A stretch of 60,722 nucleotides of DNA from Rhodocollybia butyracea (taxonomy: Eukaryota > Basidiomycota > Agaricomycetes > Agaricales > Omphalotaceae). Position numbers and translations under genes: made by a program. Below the pieces are notes generated by a model. That model was not told the origin of the DNA, did no database searches, and saw nothing but the letters and a program-made list of their open reading frames with translations. The DNA lies in assembly GCA_015501585.1 (NCBI GenBank), contig JADNRY010000365.1, positions 1 through 60,722 of the forward strand, in the 5' to 3' direction. Below, piece by piece: positions 12,862-24,053 of the stretch. Numbering within the stretch: position 1 is the stretch's first letter; the number at the start of each line of letters is the position of its first letter.

Positions 12862-14624
12862 TTATTTAATGGATATTATCAGACAATTATATCTCTGCGA
12901 GGAAACCATCGGGTAAGCTACATGTAAGCCTGTAGTTGGTGAATCAACCAAGAACTGGTGATGTATAGTATGGGCTTGGTATATATGAAGTTTCAGGCCC
13001 CGTTCCTCCTTCAGCTGGACAAACCGACCAAGCTGTGTTTCCAAAAAAGACCGCATTGGTCTACGAGAAGCAAGACCGAGAAGTCAAGAGATTTCCTTCT
13101 AACCCGAGCCTCCAGGAAATCGGCTAAAGCAATGCTCGACCAGGAATCACAGTCACCTAGGGACGCAGATGCGAGGGAAATCACCTGGATGTCTCGGAGC
13201 TTGGGACATAATGAAGAAGGATTGTCTGCAGGAAGGCCAAGGCGAGACAGGTGGGTGTTTTGCAGGGTGGTGCGTGTGCAGCGTCCTTCATCCCAATTCC
13301 CCAAATCCACAAAGTAAAGTGATGTGATGTTTGGCACTGACAGCAGACATTCTGTCAGTGCTTCTGGTGTCAGTGGGAAATGGAGACCTAGTGTTTCCAA
13401 GTTGTTCAATGACATGCCATGAAATGGGGATCGTGGTGTGGGAGACCGAACGGCATTGAGCCTGACAGACAATGATTTGAGGGAACAAGAATCCATAAGA
13501 GAAAAGACTGTAGAGATTCGATTATACATCTGCGTGGGAGGAGAATTGGTCCTGAAGTCCAATGTTAATGAAGTTAAATTCATGAAGGTGACTGCTGGAA
13601 GGACAATATCATCTTCAGACATAATGTAAAGACCTATTTGAAGGTTTTGCAAAAGTTGGTTTTGCATCACAATGCTACATAGAAAAGATAGCAGCATATA
13701 CTGGGATATTGACATGTTGAGCCCTCCATGGATTGAATCCTCAGTGTCCGGCCACCCAGAACCATGATTGAACTCAAGACTCCGTAGGGCAGGCATTCGA
13801 GAAACTTTGAAAAGCTCCAAAAATAGGTCGGGCAGCACTGGCCCATCTGGGCGATCATAGTTGTCCAATCTCAAGGAGACGAGGGCCGGAAAGGAAGTAG
13901 ATGGTTGTAAAAATGAATGAAACATTCTAAAATCCTCTATAGACAAGCGAAGATGGAGGCGAAGAAGCCTGTGATTGAAACGCTGCAACAATTGCATGAA
14001 AGACATCATGTTTTTGGAGGCTTGCGACTGCCGGTTTGGCTCGGCGACACCATCCGTAAATTCGTCTGGTAGGTCCTCATCACATATGCTAGATCCATGA
14101 AATGATAGAGAAATCGGAAGGGTGGCGGAGCGTTCCAGCCACAAACTCACACCAGCTGTCCGTCGAGAAGCCACCTTCTCACTCAAGTGAGAGGGAAGAT
14201 GTATATGCAAAGAGCTCCACAACATGGGAGTATCAATGGAAACACACCTCCAGTGTCGACATATGGTGGTGATGAGCAGAGGAGCTTGCTCCAGATCGCG
14301 AACAACGAATGGATGTGTGTCTGATGGTAAACAATGCATGAAAATTTCGCCCAGTGTTTCCGAAGGAATCTGACGAATAGGAGACATCAGAGTCCTGTGC
14401 GCCTCAATGCATGTCTCCACTTCGTTCTTTTCACTGAGTAAAGCGTCTAGAAGCGACTGCAGGCGACTGATCTCCGATTGGATGCGTTTGAGCTCATGCT
14501 GCGGTTCAACAAGCAGATTTTTCAGCTGGTCAAGTTCTGCAGGCGATGGGACATAATTTGTGCCAATGGCAGAAGCAAAAGGAGAGCTGGATGTATCCCA
14601 GGCGGCGTGCAAAGAACGGTTCAT
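12862..14624 (-). pseudogene. F-box-like protein, copy B, frameshift near the C-terminus
   Basis: From the ATG at 14624 (MNRSLHAAWDT) the frame stays open to 13011, covering the coiled coil, the F-box-like segment and most of the leucine-rich half. An in-frame ATG at 14675 also exists, but the other copies start at the equivalent of 14624. After LEARVRRKSLD the frame reads into unrelated residues. The family C-terminus (MRSFLETQLGRFVQL) continues in another frame at 12862-13056. Aligning with copy C shows one base missing near 13085-13095. About 90% of the protein is readable, so a shortened product is possible. Copies A and B share downstream DNA and probably arose from one duplication. Confidence 0.78.
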
Positions 14625-15001
14625 CGTGAAAGCTGTTGAAGATTTTAGCGCTGAGAAATACAAGTTAGCGCTCATCGATGATTCGGACGCTCGAGCGCAC
14701 CTCAGGATCAGCCAGGATCAGTAAATCATAAGTGTTGATATACAGCGATAGCTGCAGGGCAGACTCGTTTTGCGGGAATCGATGGGTAACTTGAATCTGC
14801 TCCGAACTTGTCAAAGCGCATAAAGTAAACCCAATTATTGGTGTCGACTAACAAAACATAACACCGTCGAAGGGCTCTGAGGCCGCGTTTCCCGTCAGCG
14901 AGGCCGTTGTCCACTGCAAGTCCATAATCGACGAAGACACTATCAACTTTGGCAGCATCAGCCTACATCAAAAAAAACTAAGTAACGAATATGATAGAAT
15001 A

Positions 15002-16496
15002 TCATTCCGCTTCCGCCTCCGAGTCCGACTCAAGCGAAGCAGTCCCCGAACTCGACTCTTTCCCTTCTTCGTCGAGGTCACTGGCCCGGATTGGTTCTTA
15101 AATTCTGGATAACCTGTCTGTAACAAATCAAGTGAACTTGAATACACGTACGACGAGCACCAAATAACAACATCTGTGAAGGCTTTCTGAGCACCTTTCA
15201 AACGACCTGAGCTGATACCTTCCCACAAAATGAATGACTCGGTAAAGGTTAGACTTTTTTCATCCATCGGTTCGGGGGGGTCGCAATGGACGCCTGTGCC
15301 AGATGATGTAGCGGTAGTGTTTCGGAAGTTTGGACAGTAGTTTCATCTTTGAGCAGGAGACGGAGGTCGGAAGGATCGGGGTCGAAATAAATTGCGGTAA
15401 CCACAGAATTAGTCCCAGCGAGAAGTTCCACGATGGAAAGATAAGGTGTACATGTGTTGTCCACATAAGCATGAAGCTTGGACTGTAGGTTAATCATTAT
15501 CGCAAAAAGCGACAGCTTCTCGTCAGATGGACAGGACGTCGTCATCATGAGTGTGAAAACATTCTCATCCGAGTCAAGAAGGCGCGGGAGCACGAGATGA
15601 TAGTCATATCTAGTATCGGGATGGTGTTGGGGAATATGGCAGATCGTTGACGAGGAAACCGGTGTTTGACCACGAAGGGTACGTGCCGCCTGCTTGTGGG
15701 CAAACATACCATCACCTGGCGGGAATATATCTTCAGCATGCAAGACAAGAATTCCCACTTGATGGTGCCAACGTTATATGAGAATTTATGCATCTGGCGG
15801 GGACAGATCGAATTAGCGAGTGGAAATCTACAACAAAAAGCTTAACGCACGTCCAAGTTCCTTCCTTTATCGCCACCTTGAGATTCCCATTCGTCATTGT
15901 CCATTGACAACTGTCTATAAACTTGGGACAGGCGAGTTTTTACCAGGAGATATCGCAATAGCACCATAGATATCAAGTCTGTATTGGTCGGTATTGTCGA
16001 CTGAGATAAGGTTAGGACATGAACACGAAGAACGATGTCGCAAAGGATAAGGTTTGGGCGACTGTCTAGACAAAACTCTCGTCCTTGATTGAACCAAAGA
16101 ATTGTGAGGTATTTTTCCTAAAACAATCAGTATCGGGCGTGGTGAAAATGATAATAAAATGGACGTACTTACAATGACTTTTTTCAGCGCCGCCTTTGCC
16201 TTCTTGTTGTGTCGATTGGGACGGTTATGACATAGGCAGCCCTCATGGCTACGTCTGAACGTTCGAACGCCTGAAGGCCTGAAGCTGAAGTCCCAATAAT
16301 AAACTCTCGATGGTCTGTACGGGTAAGCTTTCGGAGAAGATCTTTCTCTTCCTTCATCTGGAGGATCTCTGTGAGCGAAGAGGCATCTTCATCTATGAGT
16401 TCTGCATCGTTTTTTTCGGTTTGCTGTCCAGATTCTTTAGGCGAGTTTTAGCAGTGGGTTTTCAATGCGGCGAGTTTGGATATTGATTGTCGTCAT
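15002..16496 (-). pseudogene. Unrecognised spliced gene, several frame breaks
   Basis: I do not recognise the family. Pieces read as one protein on the minus strand. From ATG 16496 come MTTINIQTRR and, after a one-base shift, a segment with QMKEEKDLLRKLTRTDHREF and YVITVPIDTTR. A GT-AG intron at about 16115-16170 follows, then SVDNTDQYRLDIYGAIAISP. A long open part (15249-15758) contains VGILVLHAEDIFPPGDGMFA and YLSIVELLAGTNSVVTAIYF. A further part has FTESFILWEGISSGRLKGAQ, and an acidic tail ends in SDSEAEAE with TGA at 15002-15004. At least three one-base shifts separate these parts, one in a run of seven C near 15276. The upstream region carries the same element as the F-box genes. It may be decayed, or the assembly may have length errors. 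Confidence 0.5.
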
Positions 16497-16548
16497 GTGG
16501 CACTAGCTAGTCCGATATTAGAGTAGTGGTAGAGGCAGTTTAAAGTTT

Positions 16549-16600
16549 AGCGCTGCTGCGTGATCTGGGCTGCGTGATCATACTCGCGCTCCGAGTTGAG
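16549..16600 (-). promoter_or_regulatory. F-box-type AGCGCT element before an unrelated gene
   Basis: The string AGTTTAAAGTTTAGCGCT followed by GGGCTGCGTGATCAT and a second, slightly changed GCGCTC matches the sequence just upstream of the F-box copies. It lies about 53 bases upstream of the ATG at 16496. Confidence 0.5.
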
Positions 16601-17115
16601 TTCCTTTGGGGGATGTGTCGTGTGTTCGGCTTACCGGCTCTTACCAGGCTTACAGGTGTGATGTCGAGGTGTGAGTGATACTAGATAGAAGAAGACATAT
16701 CTAACCCAGGGTTTCACCGAGTACTTTCTTCCCCTTCCTTCCTTCCTTCCTTCCTTCCAGGTCCAGGCGCACCATCCTATTGAAAATGACTTCGAAGCCT
16801 CTGGAACCCTTCTGCGATGATACGCAAAGACGGCGTTTTCCCATTTGATGTCGACGTATCGTCTTTCTGTGCCACTTTCAGTTGTGACGTCGGTTGCGAT
16901 GGCCGTTGCTTCAGCATAGGCCGAGCTTGGTATCCGGATGCTCCCGCACGTAGATCTAGTAGAATGTCGTAGTAAAATTCTTCCAGAACTGTTATGTCAA
17001 TGTCCTCCGCTTCAAGTTCCGCGCTATCGAAGTACTTTGATGTCAGTAGTTGCGTCGACTGTATTGTACACTGTGTCCTTCGTCGCCTCTGTATACGCTG
17101 TTCCCCTTGTCGCCT
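16600..17115. other. Gene-poor stretch with partial copy of the adjacent coiled-coil tail
   Basis: On the minus strand, 16955-17045 repeats 17145-17215 imperfectly (both read FD-AELE-EDI). The end of the MINDY-like reading frame has therefore been locally duplicated. No other gene is seen. Confidence 0.4.
16733..16758. repeat. CTTC microsatellite
   Basis: About six tandem CCTT units in an otherwise gene-free stretch. Confidence 0.8.
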
Positions 17116-18600
17116 CTACCTAGACCTAGCGTAAAACGAGATGCAATATCTGTGGGAGACTTCTCGGAGAATGCTTATGTCCTCCACTTCGAGTTCAGCG
17201 TGATCAAAGCGCGCTGCGAGTTGCTGCATCTCTTGCTGCTGCCGCGCTTCAAGCTGTTCAGCGCGACTATAGTCCTGTGATAGCTGTTGCATTTTTTGTT
17301 CCTGCTCCGCTCGAAGCTGCTGCTCTGCCTGCTGCCGCTCTGCTAGAAGTTGTTTCCTCTTTTGTCGCCACTCCGCAATCTCTGCTAGACATTCTTCCTC
17401 CGCTCTTCTCCGCTGCTCCACTCGAAGTTGTTCCTTCGCTTGACGTACTTGAATTTCTTTCCATTTCTCCCATTCAGATTGTTTCTCTAGAATATTCTCT
17501 GCCTGAAGTTCCTCCGCTCTAAGAAAAAGTATATCAATGAAGAATGGTTGGGACATACCGATTTCAAGTCCTTCTTCGTCTGGCTTCTCGGAGAACTGAC
17601 ACTCGACGAGTGCTCGAGCTATTTTTGTAACCGCACGATTATTATCATACACCCGGGATACAGCTTTTGCTTCAGGACTTGCTGGATCGACAAGCCATCC
17701 ATGTACTAGTTCGATTCCCAGCTCAGAAAGCAAATATTTGAATGCGGTGTCACCCGAGTCGTCAGAAAATGACCTGGCTTCGGTGAACACTGGATCTAAA
17801 ATTTAAATACATGGCGTCTTCGGTCCTGGTTAGCAAAAACTGAATATACAGGGCTGTGTTTCAGTAAATCGATGCTTACTCTGTGTCAGAGGCATTATCT
17901 CGTTCCCAAAAGATAGCGCGAAATTTACGATCCCATTAGTATATCTCTTGCGGGTGTGCCAGTTGGTCACAAATTGTGAGAGGTATTCGTACGAGACGGA
18001 CGTCTGGTTAGATGGAATCTCCATCTCTCCTCGAAGTATAAAGATATTGCCTGTGTTGCCGGTATAGCATCAGTTTCAATAATCACAAACGATAACTTGC
18101 CACGTACAAATAGTAATGAAAGAACAAGGTCCATTATGATTCTACATGATGATTCTGTAACTTTTCTTATTCTCTCCCTCTCCAAACTCTATACTCTTCA
18201 AATCCCAGAAATTAGAGGTAGAATTCTCGTGATCGTCCATAGAAGCTTGGATTCAAGTTGTCGTTGGGTTTTTTGGCTATCGGGACTCGATTAACGAATG
18301 TCTTGTTCGTTTCAGAGTTGGGGAGCCTCATGGTCAAACATCATTAATTTATACTCTTCAAATACCACACATGACTGGAGAATTAATTCTGATAATCGAG
18401 TAATAATCGAGAGTAGAAGTTTGTTCATCTCTGTTCATCAATTGATCTTAAATCTGAGAGGAACAGAATTTTCATTAATCGAGCCTTGTTGGAGCCTCGA
18501 GGGATCCTCATGGTCGACCAAATTCTATACTCTTCAAATACCAGATATCACTGGAGATATAATTCTGATAATCGTCCGTTACGTAGATGCTTGAATTTAA
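17116..18600 (-). pseudogene. MINDY-type deubiquitinase remnant with coiled-coil tail
   Basis: MINDY proteases trim K48-linked ubiquitin chains. Family landmarks appear in order on the minus strand: DIWYLKSIEFG (three copies, see separate entry), the catalytic-cysteine motif NGPCSFITIC near 18105-18135, SVSYEYLSQFVTNW near 17960-18000, and ELGIELVHGWLVDPASPEA in the open frame 17116-17790. A TAG stands where the family has Gln just before N-x-NGPC, which fits CAG to TAG. The FT/FRNNH-type histidine region is not found. Instead, after a 46-nt intron (about 17521-17566), the frame enters about 130 residues of Glu/Gln/Arg-rich coiled coil. The catalytic core is incomplete, so this is very likely dead. 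The coiled-coil fusion may be genuine or a by-product of rearrangement. Confidence 0.65.
18182..18575 (-). repeat. First MINDY exon present three times in tandem
   Basis: Three copies at about 18182-18236, 18343-18398 and 18518-18575 share TATACTCTTCAAATNCCA and GAATTCT-TGATAATCG. On the minus strand they read versions of WYLKSIEFG, the N-terminal motif of MINDY proteins. Spacing is about 160-175 bases, and the intervening DNA (CCTCATGGTC) is also shared. Confidence 0.65.
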
Positions 18601-18679
18601 ATTCGTTGTTGGGTTCGATCGGCTATTCACTGTTAATCGATCCTAATCGATCCTCACGGTAAGTTGAGATCTTGGGCCA

Positions 18680-19300
18680 GTTTACTTATTGATTTACCGA
18701 CTTTACTGTTAGTTTTTGGCTCCAGAAGAATCCACAGTACTTTAAACATGGCCACCAATTTTTTCGATATCTTTATCACATATAGCCTCACCGCCTCACT
18801 ACTACACTATCGAAACCCCATCCCAGAAGCAGTAATTCCCAAAATTAGCAACGTCTATGAACAGCCCGCGCAATTGGAGCCTTCATCAACCGGAATAAAT
18901 AAATATGTATGGTTGGGGGGCCCAAGGGAGCAGGGAGCACAACAACAACGAGGATTAGGATGAAAGGTAAGTATAACAAGGTGAGGTGGAATCCAATAAT
19001 TAAACCTTGGTCCGTTAAGGCTATATACACGATTAGGTTCTAAAAAGCTGAAACCACGAAATGAAACAAGATTCAAAATGAACGGGGGTTCATCATGGGT
19101 TCTTCGAGTTCGGACCCCCCGCCTCCATACCTCCACCGCGTTCAGGCAAGCACATGCATTTACCAGGGAGGGAGGGAGGAGGGGGAGGGGGCATCCAAGC
19201 ACCCGTAGCATTTCATATGTTCAACTGTGAGTTATATATTACAATGGAAACGTATATTAAGATTTGGTTCACAAGTTGGTACATCACGTCGTAATAGCTT
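18680..19300 (-). repeat. Leading segment of amplified unit with family 2 tail fragment
   Basis: Matches 31430-31990 and 54110-54840. All three lie directly 3' of an F-box copy (C, E, I). Each holds a fragment of the family 2 C-terminus, here the Pro run and GKCMCLPE near 19140-19195, with no usable open frame. Confidence 0.5.
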
Positions 19301-19324
19301 TTTATTGTTATTTAAACGATATCA

Positions 19325-21112
19325 TTAGACAATCGTATCTGTATCGAGTCCGCCCCGACCCCCAAAGTAATGCATTGAGTAAGCTACCTTTAAGCCTGTA
19401 GTCGGTGAATCATCAAGAAATGGATACATAAAGCGTTGATGTAAATGAAGTTTCAGGCCCCATTCCTCTTTCAGTCGGACAAATCGACTAAACTGAGGCT
19501 CCAGAAAAGACCGCATTGATCCATAAGAAAAAAGATCGAAGGAGTCAAGAGCTTTGTTTCTAACCCGAGCCTCCAGGAAATCGGCTAAAGCAATGCATGA
19601 CCAGGATTCATGGTCACCTGGGGAACGGGACACTGAAGGCGCATAATCAATCATTCGGATGTGTCGGAGCTTGGGACATAATGAAGAAGGATTGCCTGCA
19701 GGAAGGCCAAGGTGATACAGATGGGTGTCTTGCAGGATGGTACTTATGGAGTGACCATCCGAGTTATCCCAGTTCCCCCTATCCACGAAGTGAAGTGACG
19801 TGATATTTGGGACTGACAGCAGACAGTCTGTCAGTGCTTCTGGTGTCAGTGGGAAATGGAGACCCAGTGTTTCCAAGTTGGTCAACGACAAAGCATGGAA
19901 TGGGGATTGTGGTACGGGAGATATATCAGCATTGTACCTGAGAAACAATGATTTGAGGGAAGGAGAATCCACAAGAGAAAAGACCGCAGACATTCGACTA
20001 AACATATGCATGGGACCCTGGCCGTGGTTGAAGCCGGTCTGCAAGTCCAACGACAAAGAAGTTAAATTGGCGAGGGTGCCAACCGTTGGAAGGACATCTT
20101 CAATGGTAAAGTCAAGACCTATTAGAAGGCTTTGCAAAAGTTCATTTTGCATTACGATGCTATGTAGAAAAGATAGTGGCATATACTGTGATATCAACAT
20201 GTTGATTGGCCATCCGTCCGTCGAATTTCCAGCATCTGGCCCCTCAGAACCTTGATTGAACTCAAGACTCCGCAGGGCAGGCATTTGAGAAACTTTGAAA
20301 AACTCCAAAAATAGGTTGGACAGCACCGGTTCCGTGTGACCATAGCTATAGTTGTCCAATTTCAAAGAGATGAGGGCTGGAAAGGAAGTAGATGGTTGTA
20401 AAAATGAATTAAGCATTCTAAAGTCCTCTGGAGGCAAGAAAAGTTGGAGCCGAAGAATCCTGTGATTGAAACGCTGCAACAATTCCATGAAAGACATCAC
20501 GTTTTTAGAGGATTGCGACTGAAAGTCTGTCTCTGTGACGCCAGCTATAAACTCGGTCGATATGCTTTCATCATATCTGCTAGATCCATGGAATGATATA
20601 GAGATCGGAAGGGTAGCGGAGCGTTCCAGCCACAAACTCACACCAGTGGTCCGTTGAGAAGCCACCTCTTCGCTCAAGTAAGAGGGAAGATGTATATGCA
20701 AAGAGTTCCACAATCCTGGAGTATCAATGGCAACACGCCTCCAGTGTCGACATATGGTGGTCATAAGCAGAGGAGCTTCCTTCAGATCGCGAACGGCAAA
20801 CGGATATGTGTCTGATGGCAAACAATGCATGAAAATTTCGCCCAGTGTTTCCGAAGGAATCCGACGAATGGGAGACATCAGAGCCCTGTGTGCTTCAATA
20901 TATGTCTCTACTTCGTTCTTTTGACTGAGTAAAGCATCCAGAAGCGACTGCAGGTGACTGATCTCCGATTGTAAGCGTTTGAGCTCATGATCTGGCTCAA
21001 CAAGCAGATCTTTGAGTTGGTCAAGTTCTGCAGATGATGGAACATGATTTGTGCCAAAAACAGAAGCAAAAGGAGAGCTGGCTGTATCCCAAGCATGCAA
21101 AGAACTCTCCAT
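19325..21112 (-). CDS. F-box-like protein, copy C, intact
   Basis: One uninterrupted frame of 595 residues from ATG 21112 (MESSLHAWDT). An in-frame ATG at 21160 would add 16 residues, but the conserved family start and upstream element favour 21112. Residues about 28-75 form a leucine-heptad coiled coil. Residues about 80-132 match the F-box-like pattern of mushroom proteins: IRRIPSETLGEIF, then ICRHWRRVAIDTPGLWNSL. The remaining 450 residues are leucine-rich with irregular LRR-like strands. The family role is substrate binding for an SCF ubiquitin ligase through Skp1; the substrate is unknown. No intron is needed, unlike the zinc-finger genes. This copy and copy I are the only two in the window without a break, so either may be the functional parent. 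Confidence 0.85.
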   Translation of the reverse strand: MESSLHAWDTASSPFASVFGTNHVPSSAELDQLKDLLVEPDHELKRLQSEISHLQSLLDALLSQKNEVETYIEAHRALMSPIRRIPSETLGEIFMHCLPSDTYPFAVRDLKEAPLLMTTICRHWRRVAIDTPGLWNSLHIHLPSYLSEEVASQRTTGVSLWLERSATLPISISFHGSSRYDESISTEFIAGVTETDFQSQSSKNVMSFMELLQRFNHRILRLQLFLPPEDFRMLNSFLQPSTSFPALISLKLDNYSYGHTEPVLSNLFLEFFKVSQMPALRSLEFNQGSEGPDAGNSTDGWPINMLISQYMPLSFLHSIVMQNELLQSLLIGLDFTIEDVLPTVGTLANLTSLSLDLQTGFNHGQGPMHMFSRMSAVFSLVDSPSLKSLFLRYNADISPVPQSPFHALSLTNLETLGLHFPLTPEALTDCLLSVPNITSLHFVDRGNWDNSDGHSISTILQDTHLYHLGLPAGNPSSLCPKLRHIRMIDYAPSVSRSPGDHESWSCIALADFLEARVRNKALDSFDLFSYGSMRSFLEPQFSRFVRLKEEWGLKLHLHQRFMYPFLDDSPTTGLKVAYSMHYFGGRGGLDTDTIV

Positions 21113-21129
21113 CGTGAAAGCTGTTGAAC

Positions 21130-21180
21130 AACTGTTTAAAATTTGGCGCTCTGCTGTCATGATGATATTACTAGCGCTCG
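21130..21180 (-). promoter_or_regulatory. Paired AGCGCT-type element upstream of F-box copy C
   Basis: GTTTAAAATTTGGCGCT is followed about 28 bases later by TAGCGCTC (AGCGCT at 21173-21178). The proximal site differs from the consensus by one base. Confidence 0.45.
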
Positions 21181-21614
21181 TCGACTGAATACTGAATAAT
21201 GACCAAGATAACGACTGATACGCTCACTCAGCGTGCACCACAAACTAGGACCAGGAAACCCAAGGGAACCAACCAATGAAACGTCAATTCACTTGCAATC
21301 CAAAAAGTAGCAAAACGTACAGTTATCCTGCACTCACTCGAAGCAATAATTCCCTAAACTGAGGTCTCTGTAGACGCAAAAAAAGATATTACTCGCGAAT
21401 TTACATATTTTGTTACACATACAATAAACAAAACACGCGTTCGTTACATAAAAAACTATGTACATGATTACACGGATTAGTGTTCGGAAAAACAAACACG
21501 AAAAGAAAATCGCTCAGGAGGAAAGAAAGTCTGAAATCAACAGGGAGGAGGAAGGAGGAAAGGATCCCAACGATGAACGGGATATACTACTACACGCCAC
21601 AGAGTACGAGATGT
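21181..21614. other. Spacer upstream of F-box copy C
   Basis: No gene. AT-rich sequence around 21380-21480 (TTACATATTTTGTTACACATACAATAAAC) is shared with 33880-33940 and 57590-57640, again as part of the amplified unit. Confidence 0.4.
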
Positions 21615-23548
21615 TCATCGTGCTCTCTTCGAATTCGGACCAGCCCCTCCCATACCTCCACCTCCTATACTACCCCCATACCACCTCCCATACCTCCCAT
21701 ACCCATACCACCCCCGCGTTCAGGCGAGCGCATACGTTTACCACCGGAAGGAGGCAGCGGCATCTACGTACCCGTCGCAGCGTTCCACTCGGGGATCTGC
21801 TGTGCGCAAATGCAAATGCCCATATTGCTGCTGCCGTTGTAGTATGGCAGATGCGGAAGATGAAAGGGATGGAATGGAAGTTATAGCAGAAGCATTGCCT
21901 TGGGGGCCTGAGTAGTATGAGAAGCCTCCCGCGGACGAGGATGAGGGGGCTGGTTTTGGTTCTCGTTCTCGTTCTCGTTGAGAGTGGGAGTGATTTCAAT
22001 GTGGATTCTAAATGTGGATTCGATGTGAGGTGGAGGACGTGCGTCTTTGGAGAAGAGTTGGATTTGGGTTTGAAGTTCGGTGAGGGTACGAGGGGAAAGA
22101 GTGAGAGTGAATGTCGGAATAGAATAGAACGACTGCCGTTGGGAGTTTGAGTTTGTTGTTGGGAACGTGGAGAGGGAGGTAGATATCCTATGACTATGAC
22201 TATGACTCCGGCTCGGAGGTGCGGATGCACAAACTGAAGGTCCCGCAGAAAACGACGAAAGGGATACGGGTATCCAGGGGGATCACGGTCGGGATGGATG
22301 AAATATATATCGATAGAGGGTTTTTGCCTGTGGGTTGTGGTTGGGATTGAGGTGGTCGGGTTGAGAACGCGAAAATAGTAGGCGACGTAGGGTTGGAATG
22401 CACGACCGTAGCTAATGATCGGGATAGAAAATGATACTCTGCTAGTATCATTTGGTGAGGACGTCGAGGGCCAGGTCTTTGATGTGCGTTACTTGTACTA
22501 GATGATGAAAGAGTAAGTTTCATGTCGAACCTCAAAGCTCAAAAGCAAAGAAACAAAAAAACTCACCCCTTCCAACTCTGGTTTCCCTCTGCAGCTCGAA
22601 GCAGCCTCGCAGAACCTCGCAGGGGCGCATTCCATTGGCTCAGTGGGGCACTGCCATGCGAGATCCTCCATGTGCGTGGAAAGGTCTGGTGTGCTTGTGA
22701 AGTCAGGGATTTCGATGCACTGTAAAAAAGGGAGGAACGGTAAGCGGTTTATAAGAGAGCGAGAACGGGAAGCGTTTTTTTTCGCAGTTTGTAAAAGAAC
22801 TAAAGGAATCGAGAGTGTGTGTGTGTACAGATGGATATATGTAAGCTCACCTTCCTTAACGTCTCATTCATCTCATCCATAAACTCCGAATCCGCAGGAT
22901 TACTATCGGATTAGCGCGCTCTTGCATCTGCCTTTATCGCCACATTGCCCTCCTCTCTTATTCTCCTCCCTCTCCTCCCGGCCTTCATACACCTCCCTGC
23001 CCAGCTCCATCAGCACCAACGCCGAGAGGCGCAGATATCTCGGGAGCAGCTCCCTGAGTTTGGTATAGCCCTACCCCATCGAGTCTGCCTCTATTTTTCT
23101 ACCGCCGCTGTGGGTGCTGCGGGTATAGGGAGCAGAGGACGCTCCCATAGAGAAGGCCATCGCCTTCGCCGATGCTGCAGCCGCCTGCGGAGGAGGGGTC
23201 TCAGAAGCCGGAGAAGCCACCGCCATCTGGGACAATGCCAATTTGGGGCGGAGGGGTTAGGATTTGCGTTGGAAGAGGTGTTGGAAGAGGAGACGGATGG
23301 CAAGGAAGGAGCGGAAAAGGTCGAGACTGGTGTAGGAGCACTAGGAGCACCGTGTTTGCAAAGTTTGCCTTTCCCGGTTGCACCTTTGACGGAAAAATCC
23401 TGGTTGGCTTCTACGCAGATCTCACAGCATGCGCGGAGGTGGCAGAGACAGCGGAAGGGGAGTTGGCTGTTTCTTGGATAGATTGGGTGAGGAGGTGGTG
23501 GTGGATATGGCTTTTTTTGGCCGTATGCTGAGATTGATACGAGGTCAT
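21615..23548 (-). pseudogene. Family 2 gene, full-length copy b, frame breaks
   Basis: I do not recognise this family. The protein can be followed from ATG 23548 (MTSYQSQ) through a Cys-rich block (CEICVEANQDFSV), a Pro/Ser-rich stretch with IGIVPDGGGFSGF, and the block ELLPRYLRLSALVLMELGRE. A GT-AG intron at about 22735-22850 joins to PDLSTHMEDLAWQCPTEPM. A Ser/Pro/Gln-rich middle follows, then QQQQY, AQQIPEWN and a Gly/Met-rich tail (GKRMRSPERGGGMGMGG) ending in SKRAR with TGA at 21615-21617. These blocks lie in different frames with at least four shifts and a few stops, so no complete product is expected. The composition suggests a regulatory, partly disordered protein. It lies directly 5' of F-box copy C on the same strand. 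Confidence 0.55.
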
Positions 23549-23689
23549 TTAGAGCACGAGTAACAACCCAGGAGAGGCAGTGGACGAGTCAGAACTGCAG
23601 GAGTATTAGCTGCGAGTGGAGAAGCAGCGATACCGACAGCTGCAAACTACATCTAGAAACGACGGCAAGCGATTGATTTACGCATGCTG

Positions 23690-23829
23690 CGGCTCAACAT
23701 CAACAAACAGTCTTTGAGTTAGTCAAGTTCCACAGTTGGCAGGAAACTTGATGACACATGGTTTGTGCCAATGCCAACGACAGAAGAAAAAGGAGAGCTG
23801 GAGGTATCTACATGCAAAGAACGCTTCAT
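23690..23829 (-). pseudogene. F-box 5' stub K
   Basis: Matches the first 45 or so codons of the F-box family: start at 23829, then KERF-type N-terminus, and LDQLK-like segment on the minus strand. It ends near the EPQHELKRLQ region. Stubs at 36288-36452 and 59742-59882 end at about the same point, each just upstream of a family 2 copy. Confidence 0.6.
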
Positions 23830-24053
23830 CGTGAAAGCGGTTGAACCTTGTAAAGACAGTTTGAATAATTTGTGTTCGAAGATTTCTCTAAGTCCAGAAG
23901 TGCTGTGTGAAAAAACGCTCGACAGTACTAATCTACGGTTAAAAAGTTCCAGGGCGCCTTTTGATCGACTATCATCAAAACGACCGGGCCGTACAAAGCC
24001 GACTGGTTCGAGTAGCCTACAGTTTGATCATGACGTTTATTACTTATGCGTAC

